A DNA stretch of 64,000 bases from Lumnitzera littorea (Eukaryota > Streptophyta > Magnoliopsida > Myrtales > Combretaceae), in the NCBI GenBank assembly GCA_024138015.1, contig JAMXBB010000010.1:47296024-47360023 (forward strand), read 5' to 3'. The notes beneath the pieces are model-generated. The model was not told where the DNA came from. It worked only from the letters and a program-made list of their open reading frames with translations, and ran no database searches. This document shows positions 25,987-38,400 of the stretch, one piece after another (the stretch's first letter is position 1; every line of letters begins with the position of its first letter). Made by a program: the position numbers and the translations under genes.

Positions 25987-26856
25987 TGATGGGAATTGGC
26001 CTCCAACCTGTCCGAAGCCAATGCTGACCCTCTAGAAGAAGGTGCTGACTAGTTCAAGGCCAAGGCCAAGCAAATGATAGAAGGCTAAGGGGAAGAAAAG
26101 AAGCCATTCAGCAACAAGCCTATCGTCTGCCAAGAAGACGAGAGATCACATAGTAGAGGACTTAGGACCAAAGAACCACTCGGCACAACCTCAAGAGACT
26201 AGCACTGACTAATTCCAACATTCGACGATCATGGGCCGACCTCTCTGGTGTCTCGGCCAAGCTACGCGAGATGTCATGGACCCCTTCCCGAACCCGTACA
26301 TCCAACTACCGACCCCGTCTGGTTCGGATACTACTCCCAGGACATGCTGAGTGACTGCATGCCGTATTTTGTAAAACGCACAATTTTGTATTCTTATATA
26401 TGGTTTTCCTTTATTTTATTTATGGCCCAATTTTTTAGGCTTTAAAGCCTTGTACATTATTTACAATTTTGCCACTAGGGTTTAGGACTTGCTATAAATA
26501 ATAACATTTGTGCAAAAAGATATACGAACAGATAGATATAGACATATACAGAAGAATATATAGAGAGTGAAACTTTCCTCTTTTGAGCAAGACTATACTT
26601 GAGCTAATAGAGCTTGTGTTTGCGGGATTATTGAGTGTCGTTTACTCACTTTAATCTCTCTTGTGTTCTTATCAATCTTATTCTTACGATTATGGTGAAC
26701 CCCTTCATTTGATCCGGTTAGTGAGTCATATATAACTTTCATTTGAAACCTCGAGCAACATTTAGTATTCATGAGTCGTATCGAACTCTATTTTGAGTTC
26801 AAACCCCTGATTGTGTTTATGTCTTAGTGAGTTATATCCATTCACATTCACCATCA
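25987..26856 (+). mobile_element. LTR-gamma, copy 2 (5' LTR)
   Basis: Bounded by TGATGG and CCATCA, a perfect 6-base terminal inverted repeat. It aligns with 21704-22555. A TATA-like gctataaataataacattt lies near 26492. It is followed after about 300 bases by a gag frame on the same strand, so it is the 5' LTR of a truncated element. A primer-binding site could not be assigned. Confidence 0.8.
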
Positions 26857-27161
26857 AAACCTTCCTGTTCTTTGTACCCAATTTCTTTTGAATACCCATT
26901 CCTATTCGTTCAAGATCTGCTTCCATTCCAGATTCATTACTTATCATCTTTGTATTGGAGCTATGGGGAGATATGCGTGTTAGTGTTCTTCAAAGTAGAT
27001 TTGTGGTTCTAACCTTTCTGTTAATCATTATTCCGTAGTGTAGTATGATGTTCGTACTAGTCGTAAGTAGCTGCAAAAGCCAAGTAATGGTTGTTTCTGA
27101 GTTAATGTAATTCTATTTTGTTGTTTCTTCAATTTTCTGGTAAATTACTAAACGAACAAGA

Positions 27162-28068
27162 ATGTCGGAAGATAATGTCAACAATACTGGAGACAGTCCT
27201 CGTGGAAGCTTGAGGCGACGTATTGATAACTTAGAATATCATATTCAAAATCTCAATGACTCTATCTAAAAACTCACTAGATTAGTCAAAGGCCGCAAAC
27301 GATATGGCTGAGAGGAAAGAAGGGAGAGAACACCCACAAGTGGAAGTGGTTCTAACGAATTAGATCATGATGAGCAACAGCCGAGAAGAGCTATCGAGCC
27401 AAGACAAGAAAACCAACTTGCGCCGAGAAGAAGGAATGAAAGGAGTGTTGACTTCGAAACAAATCAAGAAGCTCAGAGAAGAGAACTAAGGCCGAGAAGG
27501 AACATGTCCAAGCAAAGCTCTAATAGGAGTGACTGAACTGAGGTGAATCGACCTGCTTGAAATGCAAGGGATGAACCCCAAGCACCTAGCCTAGGACTTA
27601 ACAATGTCAAGCTGAAACTGCGGACCTTCTGTGGAAGTAGCTGACCTGAAGAGTTCCTTGACTGGGTTCCCCGAGTCGAGAAGTTATTTGAGTACTACGA
27701 ATACGATGATCGAGCAAAAGTTAAGCTGGCTTCATTATCCCTTGTTGAATATGCAAGTCTTTGGTAGGATAAGCTAGTTGCTAAGTGGGATACCAAAGGA
27801 GAGGAGCCGATCCGAACTTAGAGGCTCATGAAAAGATTGATGAACCAACGCTTCGTGCCTACTTATTTCAAGCAGGAGATGCTCCGTCCTTTCCAACACC
27901 TGAGATAAGGTTGAAATACTGTTGAAGAGTATTTGTAAAAGTTTGAGACCTTGATGGCGAGATGTGAGATTGCCAAGCCATAAGATTACACCATTGCCAA
28001 ATTCCTAAGTGGAGTCCGAGATAATATTGCTAACATAGTTGAATTACAGCCGTTCAACTCTTAAAGCG
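27162..28068 (+). pseudogene. Ty3/gypsy gag, decayed and 3'-truncated
   Basis: Nucleocapsid precursor of an LTR retrotransposon (retrotransposon gag domain). It starts at ATG 27162 with MSEDNVNNTG, then a basic region RRRIDNLEYHIQNLND. The gag core follows from about 27600: PEEFLDWVPRVEKLFEYYEY, KVKLASLSLVEYASLW, EPIRT, RFVPTYF, TVEEYL, FETLMARCEI and AKFLSGVRDNIANIVELQP. This order matches the gypsy gag domain (E-Y-L-W, A-x-x-W-W, R-F-V-P, V-x-E-Y, F-L-x-G-L). At least six in-frame stops are visible. Several sit where the family has Trp, Gln or Arg (for example the second Trp of the WW pair, TAG). At about 28068 the frame runs into the Rep-E array, so protease and polymerase are absent. Confidence 0.85.
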
Positions 28069-29640
28069 CTTCCCCTCTTCTGTCCTTTTTAAGATTTTAG
28101 CCCACCTTTAGGATGTTGTCCCATCTTTCTAGGGTGTTAGCCAGCTCTTAGAGTGTTGACCCTTCTTTTATCCTTTTTAGAATTCCAACCAACCTTTAAG
28201 GTGCTATCCCGTCTTTTTAGGATATTAGCCAACTCATGGAGTGCTAACCCACTCTTTTATTCTTTTTAGGATTCTAACCAACTCTTAAAACACTGACCTA
28301 TTATTTTATTCTTTTTAGGGTTCTAGTCAACTTTTAGAGCATTGACCCACTCTTTTACTCTTTTTATGGTTCTAGCCAATTCTTAAAGCGTTATCCCCTC
28401 TTTTATTCTTTTTAAGGATCCAACCAACCTTTAGGGTACTATCTTGTCTTTCATTTTTTAGATTCCAACTAGCCTATAGGATGTTGTCCCATCTTTCATT
28501 TTTAGAAGTTCTAGCCAGCTCTTGAAGCGCTATCGTCTCTTATATTTAGGGTTCTAACCACCCTTTAGGGCGTTGTCCCTAGGGTTTTAGCCAACTTTCA
28601 AAGTATTACCCCCTTTTTCGTTAATTTCCTTAAGGGTTTTTAGCTAGCCTATAAGTTACTCACCTTACCGATTTCTTATAGCGTGCCTATAAGGCGCTTC
28701 TCTCCACTAACTTCTTATAACGAGCCTATAGGGTGCTTCCCTTCACAAATTTCATTTAGTAAGCCTATAAGGTGCTTCCCTTCACCAAGTTATGGTAGTG
28801 AGCCCATGAGGTACTTCCCTCACAAACTTTCTCAAGTGAGCCCAAAGGGCACTTTCTTTCATCCTCGATTCTCTTATCGAGCCCGTTCGGTCCTTTCTTT
28901 TACCAATTTCTCTCAATTAAGCCCACAAGGTGCTTCTCTTCATCAAATCCTCTTAGCGAGCCTAAAGGGCACTTCCTTTCATTATCGATTCCTTTTAGCG
29001 AGCCTATAAGGCACTTTCCTTTACCAATTCTTCTCAAGCACACCCAAAGGGTGCTTTCTCTCATCATCGATTTCAGTTTAGGGTTGTTAGTCCTCGAAAG
29101 ACGCTGCCGCCTAGGTTAGTTAGCCCAATAGAGTACAACTAGGTTTCAATATAAGGTCTTAGTTGGCTTAAAGAGCTCTTCTCCCGTTCACCTAAGATAG
29201 TCAGCTTAGAGAAACATTACCAGGTTTTCCAAATCGACTCCAATTTAGGATTGCTAGTCCTCTAGAGATGCTCCCACCTTAGTTAGTCAACTTATAGGGA
29301 CATAACCAAATTTTCAACATCTTTTATGGTCTTAGTTAGCTCAAAGAATGCTTCACTCATTTCATATTGATTAGTCAACTCATAGGGCCACGACTAAGTC
29401 GTCAATATCTCTTTAAGGTCTTTGCCATCTCAAGAAGCACTTCACCCGTTTCATCTTAGATAATTGGCTCATTGGGGTACATCCAAATTTTTAACATCTC
29501 TTTAGAGTCTTTACTAGCTCAAGGAGCACTTACCCATTCACCTTGATTCATCAGCTCATAAGGGCATGACCAAACTTCAATTCCTCTTTCAATCCTTCGG
29601 CTAACTCTTAAAGTGCCTCCTCTCTCTTTTCACTATTCAT
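28069..29640 (+). repeat. Rep-E hairpin-unit array, copy 1
   Basis: Degenerate units of about 45-50 bases, in three successive dialects. 28069-28660 has 'ttagggttctagccagctct' type units. 28677-29055 has 'agcgagcctataaggtgctt' type units. 29080-29640 has longer units with 'gtcttagctagctcaaagag'. Nearly every unit has a short inverted repeat with a 3-base or shorter loop: GCCTATAAGGC at 28685 and 29002, GCCCAAAGGGC at 28840, ACCCAAAGGGT at 29042, GCTCAAGGAGC at 29517. A 108-codon open frame at 28683-29009 is only the in-frame reading of these units, not a gene. The homologous array is at 59330-61330. Confidence 0.8.
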
Positions 29641-31489
29641 CAAAATCTCCAATAAATCGAACTTAAGATAGTGTTTCTTTTATCTTTATGATAAAGTTTT
29701 GCTCTAATTTTACCACAAAGAAGGGTAGCTATAGACATTATGTTCGTCGCCTCCCTCCCCTTTTATTTTTATTTTTTCTTTTTCTTTTTTCGAAATATTT
29801 ATAATAGGATAAAGGATCCTAAATTAGGAAAAATATAAAAAATAGAAAATTAAGAAAACCCAAAAATGAGAAATTTAGAAAAATAAAAATAATAGAAAAA
29901 AGAGCACAAAAAATAAGAAATTTAGAAAAAAAATGGAAAAATTTAGAAAAATTTATAGAAAATTGAAAAGTCACAAAAAATTGAAAAAAATGGAGGATTT
30001 AGAGAATTTAGAAAATAATAAAATTTTTAGATAGTTTAATATAATAGACTTTTTTTAAATTTAAATAAAACTAAGAAGATGACCGTTGGGCTTAAACTTA
30101 GATTTGAATCTAATCTAAGCTTAAGCTTAGATTTGCTTAGATTTGAATCTAGTCTAAGCTGACCTAGTCAATTATACATATGGACAAGGTATAGGCCAAC
30201 GGCCTAACAAATAAACACTTAGGTTTAGATTTACATTAAGCTTGAAGTATGGGGTTCAACTCTCATCAAAGGCAGAAAATGCCTTTTGCTTTTATTTTTT
30301 CCACACTCTTTGTATTGCCACATATCAAAAGATCATTAGGCCACGTGTTTGGTCATGACACTTAGTACTTTATGATTGGTTTTGACAACACATTTTCCTT
30401 CCTCTTTCTCCTCTTTCCTTTTCTTTTCCTCCTTTTCTCATTCAAAAGAAACTCACATATAGCAATCTGGAGGGGGGGGAGGTCCACTTTCGAACCACAC
30501 TGTCTCTCTCTTTCACATAACCGAACACTCCACCACACACACGGGGGGGGGAGCACGTAACTTAGACTATAACTATACTCTCTTGACCAAACTCCATCTC
30601 CTTTCTCTTGCCAACTAACACGATCGGACCCATAAAACTTTCTCTCTCTCTCTCTCTTACACCAAACTATACATAACTATAGTATACATTATTACCCTTT
30701 CGTTCTTGACCTATCTCTCTCTCCATCCTTAACCCCAACCAAAAATCCAACATTGCACCGCCACTTTCTCTCTCAACATTGCACCATCTCTCTCCATCTA
30801 CCCTAAGTCATAGTAGCATACACCCACTACCACTGGACCCACAAACACCTCTCTCTCTCTTTCTTTGGAACCCGCACACCAAACCACACACATACGATGC
30901 CCCAAACCCCATGACATCTCTCTCTCTTAACCACTCATTGTCTAAACATTGCACAAACCGAACCACCATCGGCCAATCCTCTTCACTAAACATATGCTCT
31001 ACTGCACAACTGTCGTATACCCAAACCCATGAACGTGCGCCACTACCCAATTTATGAACCACCATGCTAAGGTGGTTTTCACCCCAAACCACCATTATAG
31101 CTGAGCTCATGGTAATCCAAAACCCTTGTCTACAGCCCCCTTTCGACACCAATGGCCACCAAACCCATTACCCAACAACCACCCAAACACCGACCACCTC
31201 CTAAATGGTTGTTGTTACTCACCGCACAACTCCTAAACCTACCTACCCACCCAATCTTAATCCAAAACACATGAAACTTTACTTTCCCCAACAAATTGGT
31301 GTTCAGATCCGCCTTAAGCATGTCGAAGCCACCCTTTCTTCCTTCTTCGTGTGACTCAACTTGGAAGCTCAAATCCTACCCATAGACCGCTCCAAAACCC
31401 AATCCGAACTTGTCTAAACCTAAGTACGACTTGACTACTTCGTGCCCGATCCAATCTACGCCGAAACCTCGGCCCAGGCTTGTCCCCTA
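29641..31489 (+). repeat. Rep-E copy 1 tail: promoter-like block and CT/CA-rich leader-like block
   Basis: 29650-29740 (aagttttgct..accacaaagaa) and 30080-30360 align with 61400-61510 and 62220-62430. Then comes a CT-rich stretch with (ct)n at 30636-30658, G runs at 30474-30482 and 30542-30551, and a CA/CC-rich 'ccaccaaaccc' region to about 31480. The last part resembles 52980-54250 and 62790-63210 in composition and motif. Open frames in it on both strands (30779-31057, 30808-31152, 31130-31372) are composition effects. Confidence 0.55.
30240..30350 (+). promoter_or_regulatory. Conserved Rep-E promoter-like block (copy 1)
   Basis: In order: GGGGTTCAACTCTC at 30251 (resembling a tRNA B box), a hairpin AAAGGCA-loop-TGCCTTT, a T-rich run, and CACGTG at 30342-30347. 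The other copy at 62324-62428 has the same order with GGAGTTCGAATCTC, the same hairpin arms around a different loop, and CACGTG at 62423. Conservation of the arms against change in the loop suggests a structured element. Its function is inference. Confidence 0.45.
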
Positions 31490-32410
31490 TTATAGTTTTC
31501 AATTTATGTTCATTTATTTATTATTGTAATTTGTACTGAAAAATGAAAAAAAGAAAAGGCAAGACAAATAAAAGGAAAAAGAAAAAAGAAAAAGAAGAAA
31601 AGAAAAGCAAGAAATAAATAAGATAATATAAAAATAATAATAAAAATAAAAATAAATAAATAGGTTAGTCAATAAATAAATTGTCTTATCACTTAAAAAA
31701 ACCAATTTTCCAATAAAAAAATAAAATAATAAATCAATCATTTTCCAAACTAGGACACTTTAGAATTTTCAAAAATAAAACCCTAAATAGGACCATTAGA
31801 AAATTTCTTTAAATAAATTAAAATAGATAAAAACACAAACCTTACCTTTTTTTAATATTAGAACCAATTAACCTATTAAATTTTTTGTTAAACAAATTAC
31901 GAAAATCTGATCTTGAATAGCAGGTATGTAATCACCCGTACGTATAAAACGACTTCAACTATAGAAAGTTTTCTTTTTATTTTGTCATCTTTGTAAATAT
32001 TGATTCAATTTAATTAATTTAGTCGCATGTGATATTATTTATTGTTTAAAAATTGAAAAAAGGTATTATTGAAAAGCAAGATTAAATTTGGAGAGTTAAA
32101 ATGTGGTATTCGTTTAGGGTTTAATAGGACATTCCCCATATCCAAATCTTTAGTTTTGAAACTTTTTTGAAAATTGATTTTATCAAAAGACCAATGGCTA
32201 AATTATAACCAATCCACCCAATTGGTTATAATTTAACTCATTTTCTTGACTCTGGTCGGATGGCGACTACAAAAATATTTTCAGAATATAAAAGAGCTAG
32301 TTTTCTTTGAAACCCTAGTTGATGGTCAGTATTAAACAAGTAGGGTTTAATAATGATCGATTTAAAGAAAATTACTTTATAAGAAATGGGGAAAAAACCA
32401 AGCTTAACAA
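31490..32410 (+). repeat. Rep-E copy 2, truncated after its initial blocks
   Basis: Parallel to 21180-21700 and 23000-23450: 'ttattattgtaatttgta', purine run, 'ttatcactta', 'tctggtcggatggcgactac', 'aaccctagttgatggtcagt'. It stops at about 32398-32410 inside 'accaagcttaacaa', where the minus-strand gypsy element begins. The block is non-coding. Confidence 0.65.
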
Positions 32411-33189
32411 TGTATGAGTAAATCCTAAGGTTCACTCACCGCTAATCTCAAGCTACGAGCAAGATTAGATAAAACTGGGGAATTTGTGCTTGGAGAGTGG
32501 TGTTTCACAAGGACAAGAGAAATATTCATTAATAATGAGGTAAAATGTTGATTATGACTTACAAGAAGAAGAATTATTTATGGTAAGTCCTTAGGGCAAT
32601 AAAAGGAAGTAAAGAAATTACAGAAATGAGCAATGCTAGAAATAAGTAACGTAGTACTACCTAAAAGGGTATATGAGACAATTAAAGATAAGTAATACAG
32701 TACAATATCAAAAAAAGAGAATGACAAGTAGTACGTTGTTATTTTGGTCACACTGAATATAACAAGGCGTTAAAGTGCTGCTATTGAGCTGTACTAACGA
32801 TTACTAAGGTAATTAAGTGAGACAACACCTTAGTAGAGTAAGAGAAGAGAGCGCAATGGTCAAGGATAAGGACATTGTTCTCGGCAGGTCAACATTAGAG
32901 TTCTTGGCATTTAATAGGCCAACATGTAAGTGTTTGGTATCTAAATGAGTGAATGAGCAAACCAGTATGTGTTTGAGCAGAACACTTAGAATGTTTACCA
33001 TTTGGCCTTCCAAATAGATGTGCTCACCAAAGCCGAGCTAAGTAACCATGATTCTCCTGGCCAGGCCCTACAATCCTTAAAGTTTGGCTCAAGTGGAGGC
33101 TCCAATAGTCGGTATTCTATCAACTCCCTAAGTTTGTTGAAGATTTACCCTCAAATCTTGGTCGACTTCTCTTTCCGGCAAATATGTCG
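32411..33189 (-). mobile_element. 3' end region of the minus-strand gypsy element (possible LTR)
   Basis: Lies between the integrase C-terminus and the Rep-E copy. It starts TGTATGAGTAAATCC at the Rep-E junction, as a minus-strand LTR would. The matching upstream LTR was not found at 43.6-44.6 kb by eye, so calling it an LTR is inference. 33110-33189 still reads as the decayed tail of the polyprotein (PEREVDQDLRVN, compare EDLRTNPF-like ends of the family). Confidence 0.35.
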
Positions 33190-34440
33190 TCTAATCAGAA
33201 CCATTGAAGGTTAGGTATACTCTAAAGCCTTCTAGCAACTTTAGCTCATAAGCATTGTCATTTATCCTCTGTAGAACCTGAAAGGGGCCATCTGATCTAA
33301 GGGAAAGTTTTCTCATCCTCCTTCCTAGGAATTGTTCCTTGCTAAGGTGACCCAGATAAGGTTTTCCAGTTATAAATGTCATGCTTTCATCATCGATTCC
33401 TTGCTCTCGCTGTTAACCAACTGTTCTGGCTATTTACTCAGCAACCTTTTAATGTAGCCTTTGAAATTCCTCTGCATATTGTAGACCAGACTAACTTTCT
33501 CCTAAAGAGGTTAGGCTAGTAATTATATCTAGTTGCAAATTCGAATTGAGTCCACAAACAACCTTGCAAGGCAACTTTCCTGTTGAGTTGTGGGGCAGAG
33601 CAATTGTACGTAAACTTTATAATTGGCAAACAAAGGTCCTAATTATGTTGATTTTGACCAACAGTAGCTTGAAGAAGGTCACCTACTATTTTGTTTATGG
33701 CCTCCGTCTAGCCGTCTGTCTACGAATGGCAAGTAGTAAACATAAGTTTATTGTTGAGCTTCTTCCATAGTGTTTGCCAGAAGAAGCTCATAAACTTCAA
33801 ATCACGATATGAGGAAATACTTCTTGGTCATGCTATGCAGCAATACAATCTCGTGTGAAAAGAGGTTAACAACAAATAAAACATTATTAGTTTTGTGGCA
33901 AGGAATGTAATAGTTCATTTTATCGAACTGATTGACCACCACTATAATAGAATCATGTTTTTTAGGCGTTCTAGGTAGGCCAAGCGTGAAATCCATGCTT
34001 AGATCAATCCATGGCCACTCAGGTATAGGTAGAGGAATATACTCTCCATATCGTTCTTTTCTTCCCTTAGCTCACTTAGATACCTCATAACGTTCAAGGA
34101 CTTTACATACATCCCTCATCATTCTTAGCTAATAAAAGCGTTCCTTCAATAACTCGGTACTTCTTTTCTCACCAAAGTGGTCAACTAAGCCCCCAACATA
34201 GGCTTCTTGAATGAGTAATTCCTTGGCAAAACTGCTCAGCACACATATTTGCTTTCTCTTCATCAAAAATCCTTGGCTCAAGTAGAATCCATCCATTACT
34301 CTTTCAAAACTGCACTTAACCACTAAGGGTCTAAAGTACGGATCATGTTTGTACTGGTCAGGTAGAGTACCAAAACCTAAGTACTTTAGCTTGCAATGAT
34401 GTAATAAGGACATACTGATGAGAAAGGGCATTAGCTATGA
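33190..34440 (-). pseudogene. Ty3/gypsy integrase, frameshifted
   Basis: Integrase part of a chromovirus-like pol. Recognisable from N- to C-terminus on the minus strand: the zinc-binding neighbourhood (ELLIQEAYVGGLVDHFGEKRSTELLKERF, here with both His of the family pattern partly retained), the core start MDFTLGLPRTPKKHDSI with the first catalytic Asp, IPCHKTNN, NLFSHEIVLLH, then after a frameshift near 33800 KFMSFFWQTLW, TDGWTEAIN with the catalytic Glu, and the C-terminal block SLRSDGPFQVLQRINDNAYEL. The block order and wording (SMDFVLGLP, IPCHKT, DGPF-VL-INDNAY) are those of plant chromoviruses, closest in my reading to the CRM/Reina side. Several stops and shifts make it inactive. Confidence 0.85.
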
Positions 34441-34960
34441 TGTTCGTACTTCCCATCATATATTTAATGACATAGCAAAAGGTTTTTAGAAACTTTACCC
34501 ACTTGAGAGAGTTTTTGCTAGCTTTTGAAAGGCTTGAGAGACTCATGGTCTATGTAGATAATAAACTCTCTTGGTAGTAGGTAATGCTACCGGTTCTAAA
34601 GTACTCGAATAAGAGCATAGAACTTTTTGTCATATGCCAAGTAATTCAAAGTGGCACCTCTGAGTTTCTCACTAAAGTACGCGACTGGTTAGCACTCCTA
34701 CATAAAAACAACTCCAATATCAACTCTAAATGCATCATACTCTAGTTCAAAGACCTTGCTAAAGTCAGGTAATGCTAATACTAAGGCAGAAGTTAAACAG
34801 GATTTGATCTCTTCAAAACTACTTTGAGGTCTTTTAGACCATTTGAATTCAGAGTTCCTCCTGGTTGGCTTGATCAATAGGGCTGTTATGAAACTAAAGT
34901 TTAGAATGAATCTTCTGCAAAACAAAGCTAGACTATAAAAACCCCTCACTTCGACAACAT
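34358..34960 (-). pseudogene. Ty3/gypsy RNase H domain, decayed
   Basis: Degrades the RNA strand of the RNA-DNA hybrid in reverse transcription. Visible blocks: RGFYSLALFCRRFILNFS, then WSKRPQSSFEEIKSCLTSA, then VLALPDFSKVFELEYDA. These are the connection and RNase H start of gypsy pol, where the family has VLALPDF-K-FE-E-DAS. Downstream, KTFCYVIKYMMGSTNIIANALSHQYV matches the end of the domain (the family reads V-ADALSRR). Frames are broken and stops are present. Confidence 0.8.
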
Positions 34961-35004
34961 TGATCGACGTTGGCCATTTAAGGATAGCTCTTAGTTTTTC
35001 ATCA

Positions 35005-35436
35005 TCAACCTAGATACCTCTTCCTCATATGACATTTCCGAGGAATACTACCTCGATTTGGTAGAAGATACACTTCTTCAAGTTACCAAACAATTGTTCA
35101 GCATAGAGGATATCAAATATTAACCTCAAGTGCACAACATGAGATATTAGGTCAACACTATACATTAAGACATCATCATAGTAAACAACAACACATTTAC
35201 CAATCAAAGGTCTCAAAACATGGTTCATCAATTGCATGAAGGTGCTAATGCATTGGTGAGTTCAAATGGCATTACCAACCATTCAAAAAGACCATCCTTT
35301 ATCTTGAATGAAGTTTTCCACTGATCTTCAAGTCTCATTCTAATCTGGTGGTAGCTACTCTTTAGATCAACTTTCGAGATTATCCATACACCATGTACTT
35401 CATCTAACATATCATCCAATCATGGAATTAGATATC
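35005..35436 (-). pseudogene. Ty3/gypsy reverse transcriptase, C-terminal part
   Basis: On the minus strand from the insertion point: RYLIP, stop, LDDMLDEVHG, then KVDLKSSYHQIRM, KTSFKIKDGLFEWLVMPFELTNA, MQLMNHVLRP, VVYYDDVLMYS (the YYDD catalytic motif, ~35170-35181), HVVHLRLIFDIL and VVFLGNVI. This is the standard order of gypsy RT. The matching N-terminal part lies at 41789-42130, beyond 6.35 kb of inserted LTR sequence. The stop in IP-stop-LDD corresponds to the conserved Arg (CGA to TGA). Confidence 0.9.
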
Positions 35437-38400
35437 TATCATGACCTAGAACAATAAAGTTGCAACAGTCTGCCATGTAAACTAACCTAGGGCAAAGGCT
35501 AATTGCTATTATAGACGAGTTTACATAAAGCATACATGACCAAACGGTTTAAAAGAGTCTAGCTCATTACAATAGACAGTATAGGTAAATTTTAGCGGAA
35601 GTCATTAAGTCATTTACATAGAAAATATTTACACAAGTAACTTACATCAAGAGTAGCATAGTCAATTATTTACAGAAAGTTGTTTACTTCATACATATAT
35701 AAGTAGTCCAAAATAGGTGATTATAACTTAGGTTGGGAATCCCTTTAGTTTACCTAAGTGGTCTAACCGATTCAACCCAAAAGAAAAATGAATAAAAGAC
35801 TAAAAAAGATCCATATCCATCTTCATTTCTTTACATTCTTAGCTCTTAAAACATAACTGACCTAAGGATAAAAGTAACATTGCATATTTACGGGGTACGT
35901 ACAAAACAATCTATGGGGATTTGAGCAAACAATCGCTTAGTAAGGTAGGATGAAGACAGAAGGATATGTAAGGCATAATCACAATCAGGGTTTTCAAGCA
36001 ATTAGATAATGCAATGCAACAAATCATATGATATCCACACAATATTATTTGGTCCATTGTGAAGTTAAAGAAATTAATACCCGCTCTAACCTAGGTTGAG
36101 GAGATTTCACTCATAGGTATGATGCTATAGCTCTAACCAAATCTAGGCTTATAGAATAAAGACCTAGCTCTTCTCGTGACTTCTTTCGAACCTAATGTCC
36201 CTAGCCTTACCATGATCTCCTCTATTGTCACTTAGTTCTACTAGGACTAAGGAAAGGCCAATTATGCTACCTCTTCGAAGGGTCGCTATTTGGTCAGAAA
36301 AATCTTAACCTTTCCCCTAATAGGTTGTAATGCGTATTTGATTAAGGGTTTAATCCATTTTTGACTTAGTCCATTTATAAGGTGACCAAAAAATCTTAGA
36401 CATTCAGATACAAGACCAAAACATTGTAAGACAAACAACACAAGTAGCAGATGTAAGACCTACAACCAACTACTTAGAATTCTAATCGGCTAAAGGATCT
36501 GATCGAGCTTAAATTATAAAGTAAAGTTAGAAATATTGGTAAAAATGATCCCATAAGTTTGAATTTAAGAAAATAAATAATAAAATAACAGAATATAAAA
36601 TTTTCAAATTTTAAGTATATTATTCGTTATTTATTGAAAATGCATAAAACGCATTTCAATAATTAACGAATCACTAGAGATAAATTATATATACACTAAA
36701 AATCATAAAATAACCTAAATAATATTTAAGAATATTTATTTTTAATATATATAAATTTACATATAGGTAGAAATACGCATAATTACTTAATATACATGAA
36801 ATATGCTAAAATAATGCTAAATAATTAAAGAAAAATCATAATTAATTGAGGAAAAATAAAGAAAAATCATAAAAAATGAGGAAAATTCCAAAAAGTGGTC
36901 GTGGCAATCTGGAATTGAAGAAACAAAAATAACCAATTAAAATGAAACAAATAGAAAATGAAAAAAAGAGATAAGGTAATTGTCTTATCTAATTAATACA
37001 CAATAATTCCCCAAGATCTCTATAAATACCTCAAATTTTTCAAAAGCTCATTTTAGATGTCTGGAATTTTAGAAAACTAGAGAGAGTTGAAATTGAGAGG
37101 AAATTAGGGTTTTAGGAAAAATTACAAAAAAAAAATTGCACAGTTAGAGCTTCTAAGAAGAACCTAAACCTAATGAGCACCTGGGAGTGGACGACCACCA
37201 CCACCACACGGTGGTGGCAACGCCCAGATTGGCTGACAAGGACACGGTGGCCGACGGTGGTTGGAGCCACCTACACAGGTGAGTCCGATTTCTAACTTGA
37301 TTTTGTTTAATTTTGTAAAAATATTAAATATTCTTAGAAAATTATGAAAATTGTTATTATAAAGTATTTTTGTATGTAGTTTTTAGAAAAAATATTATTT
37401 AGATGAAAATATATCCTATAATACATGGTCCTTAAGAAATTCAACAAAACCGAGCATGTTTAGGATTAGAAATAAATGACCTTAGGAATGTAGTTTTGAA
37501 CCCAAAATTTTTGTGTAGACCACTTAGATGATATAGAATAGTACCACAAAGCCCTTTTGCAAAAATTAATTTTCAAAATTTTTAGATAATTTTTAGGCCT
37601 TAAAATGATGCATAAAATGGGTTATTTTTTGTTAATTAAGTAATTAAATGGTTAATTTTTATTTAATAAATCATTATATGTTTTAAGATGTTCAAATCTA
37701 ATGAAGTATGATATTTGTATCCTTTAGGGTGTTAGATGTAATTATTAGGGTAATTATGTTGTAAATAAGTAATAGGGAAAAATAGTAAATTTTAAGTTAA
37801 TTTTGTAAATTAGGGTAATTAGGTGTAAAATCTGATTTGGAATGAATTTAGACATTTTGAAATGTTAATTGATGTTGGGAGATAGTAATTAGAATGATAG
37901 AAATATTAAATGTGTATTATGTACATAATAATACATAATATGTAATTATTGGAAATATAATAAATAGAAGATATTAAGATAAAAAATGATACTATATAAA
38001 TAATAGGAATATATAATAAATCTGATAGAAACTTAAATTTATGTAATTATATAAAAAATGTAAAAAATTTTCATATCAAGAGTAAATTCGATACACTAAT
38101 AAAGATTTAAGTGTACCAAGTGGAATAAAATACTGACTAAAGGTAATTATGGTATTTAGGATATCTGGAAGTAATGTGATTAATTTCACATTATGAGTTG
38201 AAACGACATTCTAGGGTTCGTGTACAAAACAGTACTAATCTATACGAAACATAATTTAGAAATCGATCTAGAACATAATTTAGAAATCGATACGGAAACT
38301 GAACCTGAACCTAGCTCTAAACCTAAAATAATTGTAAAAGATCTAAGAACCTAGATAATTGGACAAATTAAACCCTAAACCAAATATAACAATAAGTGTT

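Noticed and set aside
28683..29009. 108-codon open frame with repeated Pro/Phe/Ser pattern
   Set aside because: It is the in-frame reading of the ~45-bp array units. The homologous array in the other Rep-E copy does not keep the frame.
30779..31372. Overlapping open frames of 80-114 codons on both strands
   Set aside because: They arise from CT/CA-rich, stop-poor sequence. No family similarity, and both strands are open at once.
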